DNA of 64,000 nt from Spinellus fusiger. Lineage: Eukaryota; Mucoromycota; Mucoromycetes; Mucorales; Phycomycetaceae. Below are positions 51,655 through 63,871 of this stretch, piece after piece. A program made the position numbers and the translations under genes. Below the pieces are notes generated by a model. That model worked only from the letters and a program-made list of their open reading frames with translations, was not told the origin of the DNA and did not search any database. Every line of letters starts with the position of its first letter. The first letter of the stretch is position 1. Location of the stretch: positions 120,891-184,890 of the forward strand of contig JALLLS010000069.1 in assembly GCA_025094145.1 (NCBI GenBank), written 5' to 3'.

Positions 51655-54600
51655 TTAGTATATCACTGGAATCGCCACCCTGGAGGTGATAAAATATACA
51701 CCATGTCTGTTTCTTTTAGTATGAGGGATGACAGGATTTGCATAAACAAATGGTAACTCGTTACCAAACTCCTCATCTGTTGCACGTAACAAACCCATAG
51801 GTAATACACCATGATTTAGCAAAAGATTCTCAAACATGTAGGCAAATGTTTGGCCTGTGAATAAGATAGGAATGATAATGCTTGTTAATAAGTGTCTTTG
51901 AGTGGAATCATCCCTAGTAGAAGTGTCTGTAGCATATGGTTCAAATTGGTTTTCAATAGTATGAAAAGGCATGCCACATAACATCTTAATGATCGATACA
52001 ATATCAGGTTTGTAGTAAGTTTGACTCAATAAGACATTGCTAATCAGACTATCAGCAACAACATCGCCTGCTGCATACGCTGGGGTATAAAATACATCAA
52101 CTTCTTCAGCAACATCTTTTCCTTGAAGAAGATGCATGGATTTGATATTAGATTTCTCAACTAAGAAATATATAAATAATGCTTTAATAAGAGTAATAAC
52201 AATGTGAGCTTACTTATATTGACAATAGTATAAGAGTCTTTTGGACGTTCTTGAAGTAACAGATCAAGAATATGGCTTGTCATTCTAATAAATAAGTGAG
52301 TTCCAAGAAGTGCAACTAATCATACAACTTACACTGCCGGACTATCAGAGTTTCTTTCATACTGATCCAGACACTCCTTTTCACTAGTAAAGAAAGAATT
52401 AAGTTATAGAATAGTATTGGATTGTAAGAGAACATTTTACACTCTTTACCTCATCACTACGACTTGTTTTGTACGCTTTACACCGGCTCTAATCAGATCA
52501 TCTGGATTTCTACAACTCCCCTTTTATAGGTAAATAACAATAACAATAACAATAGTAGAATAAGTACATATAACCTGTAGCTTATGCTTTGCTCTTTTCT
52601 GCCTACCACCATAAAATAGACACGAGGAAACATGCTTATAAGATCAAATATCTTTGCCTTGGGTGGTTTCTGGCATATGAATACAATGTCCTGTAATTCA
52701 TCGTATCTTATAGTAGAAGATCTAAAAATGTAATCTATGAGTGTTTTGTTCTGTTGATCAGTCACTTGCCTCATATTATAAATAAACTTGAAAATATTGA
52801 TGACTTCACGGTGCAAACATACTAGGATATGATTTGATATACCTTCTGTTGACTCAATAAGGACATTTTCCAGTTGCGCATGTTCTTCTAACAAGTAGCA
52901 TTGTGAAGGTACTGTATTTTTTTGACTTGAACTTGATGCTTGACCCAATTGAGTAATAAGGTCTCGTCGACCTGTGAGCAAAGCATGGTGTGCTGATGGC
53001 AATTGTGATACGCAATATCTTTGCCCTAATCTACTATTTATTTCTAAAGAATATAATCAACAAATCAACTTGGTTTCGAATGAGTGTTTCATGCTTTGAA
53101 ATTTACCTAAGGTTTCAACTGCATCTTGCGTATCTTTCAGGATTCTTCTTTCCTTTTCTACAATTTGCTGAACATGAAAGCATGCGTTTTTCATTGCACG
53201 GATAGTTTGCCATACATAATAGGCACTCTAGAGTCAATGTCAATAAAAAGAAAGGCGCTGTATAGATCCTCACCAAGTTTTCTATATCTTTTACTTCTTT
53301 TGGACTCTCAGCAATATAGACACACAGATCACTTGCTTTAATGACATACTGGTTGCATGGATTCATTAGAATGGAATGGTCATCACGTTCTTCATTATAG
53401 GTTTTGATAGCAAATAGTATGACTTGACATTCCTTGAACAGTAACTATGATATATATAGAAAAAAAAAGAGTTTTTGTTGTATGTTTTTGTTCAGTTAAA
53501 CTGCATATAATAAAAGAGCTTTTTGTTTTTGTCTGGTTTTCCTATTACCCAAGCAATGTGACCAAAATCGATTCCTACAAAGCACGGTACTGCAGGGGCC
53601 ATGTAAATCTCATTGCAAGAACCGTCGTCTGTGGATAGAGTGTTAATAAGTATGCACGTGCATGTGCATTTCATAGTACCAAACTGTGCTTGCCACGGTT
53701 CATCATATGTGTTGATAGGCTCTCTCTGGTGTAATAGGTTTGTCATGAGAGTGGAAGCACCTCGACAGCGACAATTCATAGCCAAGAGATACTGCTTGAA
53801 TTCTCGTACACAAATAACTTCTTCAGCTACTTTTTGATAGATAGCTGTACTTGGAGACAGATTATAAGTGTATATGGGAACATTGTTACTGACTGTATAA
53901 CAATGGATAGACCATAGACGCACAGTGTTTCTTTCATCTTCCTTTCCAGGATCAGTAGCATATTGATCTAATGTGGATAGAGTGATTATAACAGCTGTTT
54001 AATTACAATGTCTCATATATAGATATATAGATATTTATATACCTGAGATGGTAAAAATAGCCTTAGCATAACGTGCTTGCTGACAAGAGTATCAGTATAC
54101 AATCTATGTAAATACACATGTCCATATGGGAGATACACTAACACTTGATACTTACAACTCTCTTTAGCGTTTCGTCGTTCTATGTAGAGTGTTATCTTTC
54201 CATGTCTTTTCTTCCATCATAGAAATACTTACTAAGACAGATCCATAGAGAAACTGAACACGATGACCCCACATAGAATTACGTTCCATTAATTTGAGTT
54301 CTTCTGTAGGACGATTGATATCAAGAAAGACTAGACTGAGATGAGATTCTGCATTCTCCTATAGAAATAAAGACATGCCATTAAAACCTTTTTATTATTA
54401 GTGTCTATCGTCATTTCTACTTGCTGTGTTAAGGAACCCATCAAGAATATCATTGGCTTGCTCAGGATTAAAGGAACCAACAATAAGAATAAAGGGAATG
54501 GCCCCTCTGCTTACATGCCCTCCACCCTCTATTCAATGGTTAGATTCTCAGTGGATAAGACACTCTTCTACCATTTTGTTTTCGAAATGTATTGAGTACA

Positions 54601-56362
54601 TCACTGATCAAACCGGGAAGAACAGCAATTGCAATCACAATAAGTGTCATCATTACGAGTCGACTTGCTTGTGTGTTGGGTGTAATATCTATCCAGTGTG
54701 TTATTCTTTTATCAATCCACACTATTTGGACCTTCCCTCTTTTTTTTTCTTTTTTTCTCTCTCACTTACCACCATAGCCTACTGTGGATAAGGTCACCAT
54801 TACAACATATCTAATACCCTGTTAATGTCTATTGAAGTCAAAGATTACCTACAATGACTCTAAAATTGTGTAATTCTTGGTACCAAAAGTTACTTCACAG
54901 TACTGAAAAGCAGACAACCCATTGTACAAGAGTACTACTAAAGTACCAATGAGATAGATAAGCCTTGTAGTGAGAGGATTGACGGGTTTATCTGTTATTA
55001 TAAGTACTTTTTTTTCTTTTCTCTTTATCTTTACCAGTCATTTGAAGGCTCGTCTTTATCTTCATTGCACTTTTGATACGAAGCAGCAATACCCAACTAC
55101 GTAAAAAATAAGGAACTGGATTTCCCCATCAGTAATAGAATATAACGTGGATCATCTCTAAATCCCTTACTGTACAGAAACTGGCCCTGTGCAATACACT
55201 GTGACACTAGAAAGGGTACAGTTGTGGAAAGTTCAATACATGCTCGGAAACTACGTAAGACAGACCAAGGATGTCCCGTCATAAAGAACCCTAAGAAGGA
55301 AGAAGAAAAAACTCTTTTTTTCATTAGTGATAGATCCAAACAATTCCAGTGTGGGATTTGACAGTTACTTACGCATGGTGAATGAGCCTAGATTCCAATA
55401 AGTAAGCACTTTGAACAGCAGCCTGTAGGTATGGATTACTACCATGGATCTTCCTTCTGACTAAAAGATTACCATAGATCATAGGGCCTCCACCGATAAA
55501 GCCAATAAGGCTGTAGCTCAAGAGCATGGGTATACTTGACTTCCACCAAATAACCAATACAGAACAAAAGGTCCACCACTAGATCCAGCCATACCTTTGT
55601 ATAGAGAGTGTTCATAGTGAATTGATCAGAATAAAGATAAATATAGAGCAACATATGCTTTTATGGAGCCCAGTAAGACTTACAAAAAGGACAATCACCT
55701 GGTTAGCAAGTAAGAATTCTCTTGTAGCTGACACGTAGGCATTGTAGCTGAAGTACTGCTTAATGTTCTTTAAAATGCTCATAACTTCACTCTTTTCATC
55801 TCTGACTTATTAGTCACTTGAATATACTGTATTTCTTATATACCTTTGAAGTTTCCTACTGGCTCTATACTTGGCTCTCACTGTGCTTAAATTGACATGG
55901 GTACTTTTCACAAAAAACTGTTCTAGGAGGCTTGGAATCGAATTGGCAGCAATCACTTCTTGTGCTCTACTATGTGATTAGGCAGGGTAGAAGAAAGGCA
56001 ACCTACTTTGGGTCCAAAGCAGACAAGACAAGCTGTGAATCCTCCTGCGGGGTATGGCCAGAGAGAACACCAGACGGTTTTCCTGAGACTAGACAGGATA
56101 AATGTCTCTGCTTTATACGAGTCTTTTTTCGAAGGTTTGCCCTGTTATTGTACTCTCTTTGGAGTGTTCCTGATTCTTTTACTGGAACTGTTTCTGGCAC
56201 TGGCACTGTTTCTGGCACTGGCACTACTGTTAATGGTATACTGAAAAAAGTAGGAAAAGTAGGCCGAAGCATGTGCGGACATTGAATGGAGCCATAGTAA
56301 AACGTATCCAAGCAGAGGTTGTTTTCTTCATCCGACAGTGTACAACTAGAGCGTAGGACCAT
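51655..56362 (-). CDS. Slo-type (BK-like) potassium channel with RCK domains
   Basis: At least a dozen exons. After a variable N-terminus (from ATG 56360-56362) come YFSYNAYVSATREFLLANQ, then the membrane part LLFCIGYLVEVKYTHALE, LLFKVLTYWNLGSFTMR, IELSTTVPFLVSQ and FLYIPYFLRSWVLLLRIKS. A pore helix with the filter STVGYGG follows (codons near 54771-54785). VLPGLISDVLNT and ELKMERNSMWGHRV-like LKLMERNSMWGHRVQFLYG belong to the first RCK domain. CVREFKQYLLAMNCRCRGAS and TLMTNLLHQREPINTYDEPW are strongly Slo-like. ISNHILVCLHREVINIFKF starts the second RCK domain. FYTPAYAAGDVVADSLISN is the last conserved block. Such channels open with depolarisation and cytosolic Ca2+. No Asp-rich calcium bowl is obvious. 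The frame is open across the exons I checked, so I treat it as intact. Confidence 0.85.
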
Positions 56363-57622
56363 TTTGCTCAATATCAAAAAGCAATAAAGGGAGTCAAGAG
56401 GGCACTACAATGCTGATAGAACTACAACTTGAATAAATAAGAGGGGCAATAAACATCAGGAAACGTCACACGAGATAAATACTGACTATCTTTTTGTTTT
56501 TACTACCAAGGGATTTTATTATTAGCAGAGCACAGGTAGGTGTGCTGCCACAATGGCAAAATGTAAAAAGACTGGATTTTATAGTTGATAAAACAAGGGC
56601 AAATATAAAATAAAATAATAAAAAATTCATGTAGGAAAATACCTCAGACTATATAAGGAGGGCCACTATAGAGAGGACAGCTAGTGTTGCATTGATAAGA
56701 CACCCTCCCAAATGCATAGCTTGGACGTTTGCCCTTGACTGTGTATTTCTTAACAATCAATGGTATTCTCCTATAGTGTCCACGCCTACTGATAAGGGCT
56801 ACTGAAAGAATCCAATTCATTCATAGAAAGGATAAAAGTACATAGTCTTTGTCTCTTTCTTCCAACTTGAAGATACAGGGATAAAGATGAATTGTTTACT
56901 AATAAAAACGAACAAATTTAACATGTAAAAATCAAGCAAAGTGTTCATTGTCACATCTATCCTGCATAAAAGAGAAAGACCCAATCCGTCAACACTGCCC
57001 TTCACTACTATTCTCACGAACACACCAGAAAACACTATGGATAGTGTAGGCTTGTTCAGTGCCATCTTCAGGAGACACAAAGTGATTTGCCCAAGACAGT
57101 GCTGCTGTATTGATATCATTGTAATGTTGAGCACTTGAGGTAAGTTTAGAGACACGTAGGGCCTGGAGGAGCTGGCTACTGGCACAGAAAAAAAAGATAA
57201 AAGAATGGGATGTGGAGGTGTTTTCGAAAGTGTGAGAGTGTAGGGTAAAGGTGAGGTACTGGATATACCACGAACAAAGTAGGGTATAGAGAACAAACAA
57301 GTCTTTAGTCTGGCTGTGGTACTTTGTTCATACACAGTTCAGAACCAACGAAAAGGAATGAGACAGAGCGAAGACAGGAACAGAACAAGAAGCAGCCCAC
57401 TATCCAAGTCAATGGAAGTCTATCTTGTTTATACTTCAGAAAGTAGCTCGAGTCAAGATCTGTTTTATTAAAAATGTAGTAAACTATACTTTTTATACTA
57501 GTTGCTACCTCATTTCCTGTGAGGTGGGGTCTTGTCTTATTATCATTGCAAACGTACTTTCCACCAAACCTCCAAGAAGATTGGGTAATCACACTACACT
57601 GTCTTACACATGTGTATAAATA
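56363..57622. other. Region with possible unresolved multi-exon gene (minus strand)
   Basis: A minus-strand segment near 56655-56815 reads SRRGHYRRIPLIVKKYTVKG, then KRPSYAFGRVSYQCNTSCPL, and ends at a stop before an A/T-rich tail. Upstream, near 57000-57150, SSAQHYNDINTAALSWANHF and SPEDGTEQAYTIHSVFW are open, and a hydrophobic stretch lies near 57360-57420. These look like exons of one gene, perhaps a small membrane or secreted protein, but I could not build a model and recognise no family. Confidence 0.3.
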
Positions 57623-58270
57623 CACCTAAAGATTTTTGGGATATAAAAGTAAATAAACAGATCACAAAATCATACTATCATTCTTATTGGCTAATATGTT
57701 TAAGAAAGGGTATTTTTGCTGTCTAAATGACCTATCTCAAACACTATCTGCCTATTTTTAGCAATAACTACACTGAATTCTTTTTTGATGTTTTGGTGGG
57801 TTGGCTACTGCAAGCCAGATGTTTGTCTGATTGTTGTTGATTAATAAAGCTCGACACCTTCATGTTAAGAATTGAGAGAAAACCATTGGCATCCTAGTTT
57901 TCCACAACAGAAGTATCTTCATTTGAATAATGATTATTCAATACTGGAGTAACTCTGGCACCTTCCTCGAGGTATCCTACAAACATTTCACAATTAGCTG
58001 TTGAAAATGTATGTCCTGAAAAAAATAACTCGGCTTCTATTCAATACCAGTGATTGACCTTTTCACTGCTATCATCTTTAAAGCAGGTTCCATGAAGAAA
58101 AGATAAAATATTTGACCTTTTTCTTTTTATACTATTTCTGTTTTATAATTGGTTTTCATATGCCATTAATTCAATCTATGATTTGAAAACCAAGAAGTTG
58201 TGCTAAAGCATAAATATTGTGTATCTATCAATGGAAACTGTGAATCCCATGGGGTTTCTATACACATATA

Positions 58271-59092
58271 CAGTCCCATACAGTAAATGAGTAGACAGCA
58301 AATTAATTTTTTATTTTTTATTTTATTTTGAAAAATAAAGGTACATCTATCAGTCTAAGATGTTCATAATAAAAGGTTCATGGAATAACACAGAAATTAG
58401 AGCAGTTTTTCTTTGAATGATTTTTTATACTCTTATTATAATAATATTGTTCATTACTTTATAGTAAAACCTTTATTTTCAATCACAACAGAGCACCTTC
58501 TTGGAAGAGCATGGTTTAATTGAGGTCCTCTTGCAGTTTATGAAACTAAGAAAGAAAGTATTTGGTAAGTACATTGATATAATTGTCTTGATTAACTGAT
58601 CTTTCCAAGAGTACAGGAAGTACTACACCCTAACACCAAAGGCAACCCTAAACCATGACTGAACTCTTGCCATACTTGTATGTATGATGTGTATGATGCT
58701 CTTTATACCTTTCACCTTTCTTCCTGATCACTCTAGTCCATTTATCATTGCCCACAACTGTAAAGCGAGACTCTTCAGACCAAACAACGTTACTCCACCT
58801 TGTTTTTATACAATAGGACAATCTGTGCTCTTTGGAATCTCAAGATCGTCAACAATCTCTTGATAAGTAGCATGTCTTTTCCATTGTCCTATGATTTGAT
58901 CTCTAATAAACATAGAATGCTCTCTTCTTTTGATAGGACTATCTTTATGTTCTTGGCTAACACTTGGCTGATTTTCATTGCTTGAAGTCATTTTTTTAAT
59001 AAGTTGTAAAAGAAAAGAAAAAGAAGTCTTTTATTTTTGAAGAATAAAAAAAAACAAAGGTTCACCATCTACTAATTTATTGCATGAGACTG
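58271..59092 (-). mobile_element. Tc1-like element, family 2, deleted copy
   Basis: 822 bp flanked by TA (58269-58270, 59093-59094), with inverted ends CAGTCCCATACAGTAAATG and CATTTATTG-type TTTATTGCATGAGACTG (about 28 bp, imperfect). The minus strand starts a transposase (ATG near 58991) with the same helix-turn-helix as the 47682 copy (WKRHATYQEIVDDLEIPKST). It then jumps to RWSNVVWSEESRFTVVGND, the first catalytic block, with Glu in place of the usual Asp (WSDES). KYGKSSVMV and the C-terminal LPRRCSVVIENKGF are present with stops between. Inactive. Confidence 0.82.
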
Positions 59093-59632
59093 TATACTTC
59101 ACCAAAATGAAAGGATTCTTCATTATTTGGTCTTGTTATTATTCTTGTATCTCATACACTGCATACACAACTTGATACTTAATTACTCTTCAAGATGAGT
59201 ATAAATGATCAAGGTAATATGCTATTATTAACAAAGAAAAACAATAAAAGGAAGTGATAGACGCTACCAAAGGCTGTTCTGAAAGTAAAAAAGGTATGTA
59301 GTATCTTCATCTGGGCTTGAGCTCATTACAACCCACAAGACATAGTACTGATTCTTCTAATAGATGATATATGAATTGTTATTCTCAAGACAAGTATTAA
59401 GTACAAAGTAAGCATACTATCTCTCTTGATTGAACTGTTACTAATGCACTCTTCTGTTATTAGATAAGTTAATACTCTTCTCCAGTCAGTCTCAGGTGGT
59501 CTTTTCTTTCTTCTATACTGTCTAGGGTATACTCCTGAGCATATCTATCTATCTTCTAAAGACAAAGCATAAGGCTTCTAGGGTATACATTCTATTGCTG
59601 TAAGGAATACGACTAGAATAGTAATAGCTATA

Positions 59633-60912
59633 CAGTCACACCCAATTGAATTTAATACTTTTGAAAATAAATTTCAGGACGAAATATTTAGGACATGTTC
59701 AACATTAAATAAAACACTCCACATTTGATATAAAGGCTTCTAACTCTAGAACACCAAAGCTCAACATCTTTATTTATTGAAAATAGAATAATAATAATAT
59801 AGTTAATATTTTGTATGGCCACCTTTGGTATGAATGACTGTCTGGCATTTGTCCGTCATACTTTGAATTTATTGTTGTGCAAGTTCAATACCAACTCACT
59901 CCCACTCTTCTGCAAGTAGAGCCTTCAAACATTCAACATTGGTAATAGATACCCTTATTTCTTCAATTGGTCTTTCCAAGGCCCACCAGATGTGTTCAAT
60001 TGGGTTCAAATCATGGATTTGTGTGTGATAGTACTCAAAAAACCCCAATCTGATGTGTCTCTTCCCACTATCTAGCATAGGCCCCAGTATGACAACTATC
60101 ATCCTCTTCTTGTAACAGAAACTCCCTATTCTCTTTCTGATGCAATCCCATGAACCAAGAATGGAACTCAACACCCAAAATCTTGATATATTTGTCTTGG
60201 ATTACAGTGCCATCAACAAAGACTCATGGGCCAAATCCGCCTGACCAAAAACAACTCCAGAGCATGACACTATCACCACCAAACCTTGTTATTGGAATAA
60301 TATAATTAGGATCATGATGTTCTCCAACTTTTCTGATGACATCTCTTCATTGGTTGTTTGTCCAATTGACATGTTCCCTAGCACAGCAAAATCTGTTCTC
60401 ATTGTGCTTTTTGTTAAGGCTAGCTTATGGTCTACATAAAATGATCCGAATCCTAACTGATTGCAGTAGCTCATAATAGTGTTTCTAAATACATCAGCCT
60501 CAAACCTCAATATTCCCAATTTCAGCTGATCGTAGGAGGCAAATGGATACCTTCCAATGACCTTTTCCAGGTGTCTATAGTCTTTCTCACTGGCCTTTTA
60601 TGTTTTCCATGACTCTTTAAACGCAATGATGACCCACGTTCTTTGATACTTCTGATAATCTTTTGAACTGTGGGTTTTTTCATCTTTTGCAATAACAGTC
60701 AATTTTAATCCAGCCTTCAACAGGTAATAAATGCCCCATCATCTTCTATGTTTTGTCTTTTTATATTCTCCACGAGTGTGAGTTTCTGACTATCTATCTG
60801 ATATAGTGTATTGTCTTAACACTATTTAGAGAGAAAAAGAGTTTTATGCAAAAAAAAAGTTTCTTTTTTTATTAAAATTTAGGCAAGTATTAAATTCAAT
60901 TGGGTGTGACTG
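59633..60912 (-). mobile_element. Tc1/mariner element, family 1, copy B (inactive)
   Basis: 1280 bp flanked by TA (59631-59632, 60913-60914), with ends CAGTCACACCCAATTG and CAATTGGGTGTGACTG. The minus strand encodes a broken transposase: FEADVFRNTIMSYCNQLGFG near 60430-60500, and RLGFFEYYHTQIHDLNPIEH then IWWALERPIEE near 59960-60060. Frameshifts and stops separate the blocks. Nearly identical to copy A. Confidence 0.92.
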
Positions 60913-61127
60913 TAGTCATACTATAGTATTGGCTATAATGTTATTCATCAACATTATATTCTATTGATAATACAATTTGATAGTGAGGTATTCTACAAAA
61001 AGAAATAATTATTTGGATATCCACAAGTCTTCTGATTTTAAACAATGATCTATAAAAAGGAATCTATTGTCTGGACGTAAAGGATAAATGTATAACATTA
61101 AAAACCAGAACTCTGTTTGGGTGTGTA

Positions 61128-61687
61128 AAGAGAATAGGACCTGTGATTCATAGTGAACTATGATTGGATACTACAATACGAGTCACTCTATCTCCGACAA
61201 AGAAAAGGCTTAAATAGATGTTCCTCTCTGGCTTCCTTTTTTTTTCATTATTTTCGGGCATGAGCAGAGTCGTAGCTTGTGCGAAACTTACACAATAGGC
61301 CCTCCTGCGCTACTCATCCCCCAGACAGATCCCTCAACCCTTCCTTGTGATTGGTTGGTGCTTTGGACACAGTCGCTCTTTCTCTTACAAGAATCAGTGC
61401 TCTTCCAATTTGCACGGACATTTATTTCTTTATTATGTAATTTGCAGTGACATAGTTACTTCTATTGCTTTTTAATGCAGTCAATTAAAATAAATGAAAG
61501 TAGCCGAATTTCAGCTTACAAGACAAACACAACCTATAAGCTACGTTCTAAGGATAACCTGTAAAAAGGCCTATAAAGAAGAATCTCATGGAAGCATCTA
61601 TAAAGGATAGACACACATACACACACAAACAATAAACACACTCTGATTCCTGCCTACAAGTCCAGTTTCTATTGTTTATTACACATA
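61128..61687. other. Intergenic downstream of eS25
   Basis: AT-rich, with no gene seen. A CA-rich patch lies near 61612-61640. Confidence 0.5.
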
Positions 61688-62297
61688 CTACTCTTCGTCA
61701 GATTCAACCTTTTCCTCAACAGGAGCAGCCTTCTCATCACCAGTGGCACGAGTGTAGATCACCTGGGCGTGGTGGCGAGACAAGGGCTTGATAAGACCCT
61801 GAGATTCTAATTCACGGATAGCGACACGAGCAAGAGAGCCGTTCAAACGAAGACGGTCCACCAACACAGACTGAGAGATGAACTTGTAGGTAGGCACTTC
61901 CTTGAAGAGACGCTCGTAGGTGGGCTTATCGAGGACGACCAAGTTGTTGGCCTTGTCCTTGACCTTCTTGGCAGACCACTTCTTCTTGGCCTTCTTACCT
62001 CCAGAAGAGGAGGTGGGTTTGGCAGCAACTTCCTTCTTAGCCTACCATGTTCAAAATAGACCACAACAGAATGAGGATGAGAAAGAAGAGATGATTAGCA
62101 CATGGTGTGTGAAGGGGAGGTTCTGAGCAAGAGGGGCTTGGTTTTTGTGAGAAGGGTCAATCGCATCTTGCATCTGTTCGTAGCTAGTCTTGTAGGTGGG
62201 GTGTTGCTCTTCCATCCATCCTCCATCCAAGTCAATGAGGCAGGGGAGGTGGGAGGTGGGAGGTGTGTGTGTGTGGGGGGCTATGTTTACTCACCAT
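61688..62297 (-). CDS. RPS25: 40S ribosomal protein eS25
   Basis: Two exons: 62295-62297, only the ATG, and 61688-62041, separated by a 253-nt intron that begins gtgagt. The protein is 118 aa: a basic leader [20 protein letters not shown], then [19 protein letters not shown]. The winged-helix core [20 protein letters not shown] and [16 protein letters not shown] is typical of eS25, followed by an acidic tail. An intron right behind the start codon is common in fungal ribosomal protein genes and often holds regulatory sequence. Confidence 0.95.
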
Positions 62298-62625
62298 GAT
62301 GTAGAGAAAGGGTCTATGAGTGCTTGCCATATCATGCGGATTATACTCCAGTGCGGAGGATGAAACTACGTCACATCCTTCTCCGGACCGCACTTGCTTG
62401 ACTTGACTTACTGTGTGTTCTTTTGTATGAAAAGAACAGCCCAACTTCAACGGCCTCAAGCCCCCGGTCCCTTTCCAAGTCCACCCACACGGCCTGTTAT
62501 GTAAATAGCCGCTTTGAAAGTGAAGAAAAGAGAGAGAGAGAGAGAAAACTGACACTAACAACCAGACAGAAAGAAGCCACGTCTACAGGGAACACCACTA
62601 CCAGCAAAAGCCAAACCCATGTAAG

Positions 62626-62932
62626 ATGACTTTAGACGCCATGTTCATGACTAGATCTCTTGGCTATCGAGAGCCCTTTGGACCTCCTGCCACCCATGGT
62701 CCTACAGAAGGAACAGGAAAGCCTCATGAAGAAGTAAGGCTGCACTCTATGGACGAACATTAGAACCTAGTACTGACTTGTACAGGTGCTGAGGAAACAC
62801 ACAGAGGACTACAATATGCGACAGGCAGTCAAGGCCACACTAGCACAGGCCAATGCTGTATCGTATGGGTTCTATAGTGCAAGGAATTCAAAGAATAATA
62901 ACATGATTCTTCCTGCTATCCCAAGGAAATAA
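62626..62932 (+). CDS. Small conserved-looking protein of unknown function
   Basis: Exons 62626-62733 and 62786-62932 join in phase (intron 52 nt, gtaagg...tacag) and give 84 aa: MTLDAMFMTRSLGYREPFGP, PATHGPTEGTGKP, HTEDYNMRQAVKATLAQANA, VSYGFYSARNS. The splice signals and the compact two-exon frame argue for a real gene. It is divergent from RPS25 (328 bp between start codons). The sequence does not match a family I can name; a mitochondrial or ribosome-associated small protein is only a guess. Confidence 0.5.
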
Positions 62933-63700
62933 AGCATGCCAGGATGATTTCTTAAAGGTGCCCTTGCCTTTGGAGATCCCCTTTATGTTTCCGATCTCTG
63001 TCCATGTCCGATCTTTTTCTTTTCTTTTTTTTTACTTTTTTATTTATAAATATTACAAGGTACGAATTGGGTGTGTTTGGAGTGACCTTTACCGATGCAT
63101 TACAAACCACAGCACAGGTGACATGAGTCCATTGCTTTTATAAGGAGAATCATTCTCCTTTATGTCAAACAGACTCCCCTAGTTCTCTGTTTAAAAGAGA
63201 TCTAGAGAGATCTAGAGAGAGATTAAGAACATGGCAGTGGCACTTGTAGTAAAGAGGGAGACATGGCAGGGAATTGGCAGGGAAAGATGGGGGAAAACAG
63301 AACGAGGACACTGGACTTGTATTGATACAAGATGGAACAAACTGGGAATGAGACAGACATGGCGTATGGGACAGATATGGCATACGCATGAAACAGGCAG
63401 AAGGACAAACATAACAGAGGGTTGGACAAGTGTTGGACACATCCCAGACCATCTCCCCAACAAGTCTCCCGTCCAATCCTCGATCCACCCTACCCTGCCT
63501 TACCTTACTCTAGTGCTGATAAACACCACACTACACCACACCACATTACACCACACCACACCACACCTACTTGGAGCCAACATGGGAGCGGAATGAGAAA
63601 CAAGGGGGAAGCAAATCATAGATTCAAAGGGTGATAGGAACAGACCTGTTGGGAATACTTTTGCCTTTCTTTCTTTCCTTCTTGTTTGTTGATTCCTATC
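62933..63700. other. Intergenic, low-complexity
   Basis: Overlapping frames on both strands near 63165-63630 are low-complexity (CCACA and GGACA runs near 63530-63570 and 63300-63440). No domain is recognised. Confidence 0.55.
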
Positions 63701-63871
63701 ATGACATTCTATTCTTGCACTGTCTGTCTTCTTCTGTCGCTTCTGTCGCTTCTGTCGCTTGTCTCCTCTGTCCAGGCAGCACCCACTCCTATTCTAGAGC
63801 CCAACTTCCAGAGAGTAGAATGTATTGCTGCTACTGCCACTCGCTCCCCCTACTGTCCACAGATCTATTAA
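63701..63871 (+). CDS. Possible small secreted peptide
   Basis: A 56-residue frame starting at ATG 63701. Residues 1-26 form a classic signal peptide (MTFYSCTVCLLLSLLSLLSL, then VSSVQA), and AlaPro follows the expected cleavage point. The predicted mature part is about 30 residues (APTPILEPNFQRVECIAATA, TRSPYCPQIY) with two cysteines. A CTTCTGTCG repeat underlies the hydrophobic core (63731-63760), so chance is possible. A downstream exon beyond the window is not excluded. Confidence 0.4.
   Translation: MTFYSCTVCLLLSLLSLLSLVSSVQAAPTPILEPNFQRVECIAATATRSPYCPQIY

Larger units (their letters stand above)
57623..61125. mobile_element. TIR element (CACACC family) carrying two nested Tc1-type insertions
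   Basis: Left end CACCTAAAGATTTTTGGG after TA (57621-57622). Right end CTGTTTGGGTGTG (to 61125) is followed by TA (61126-61127). The interior matches 19442-20475: the GATTTTTGGGATATA start, the segment AAGGCTGTTCT near 59270, TCTATACTGTCTAGGGTA near 59513, AATACAATTTGATAGTGAGG near 60969 and CGTAAAGG near 61075. Family 2 (58271-59092) and family 1 (59633-60912) Tc1 elements interrupt it. Without them it is about 1.4 kb. No gene of its own. Confidence 0.75.

Noticed and set aside
63231..63596. A 121-residue plus-strand frame
   Set aside because: Low-complexity GGACA and CCACA runs; overlapped by minus-strand frames of similar length; no domain.
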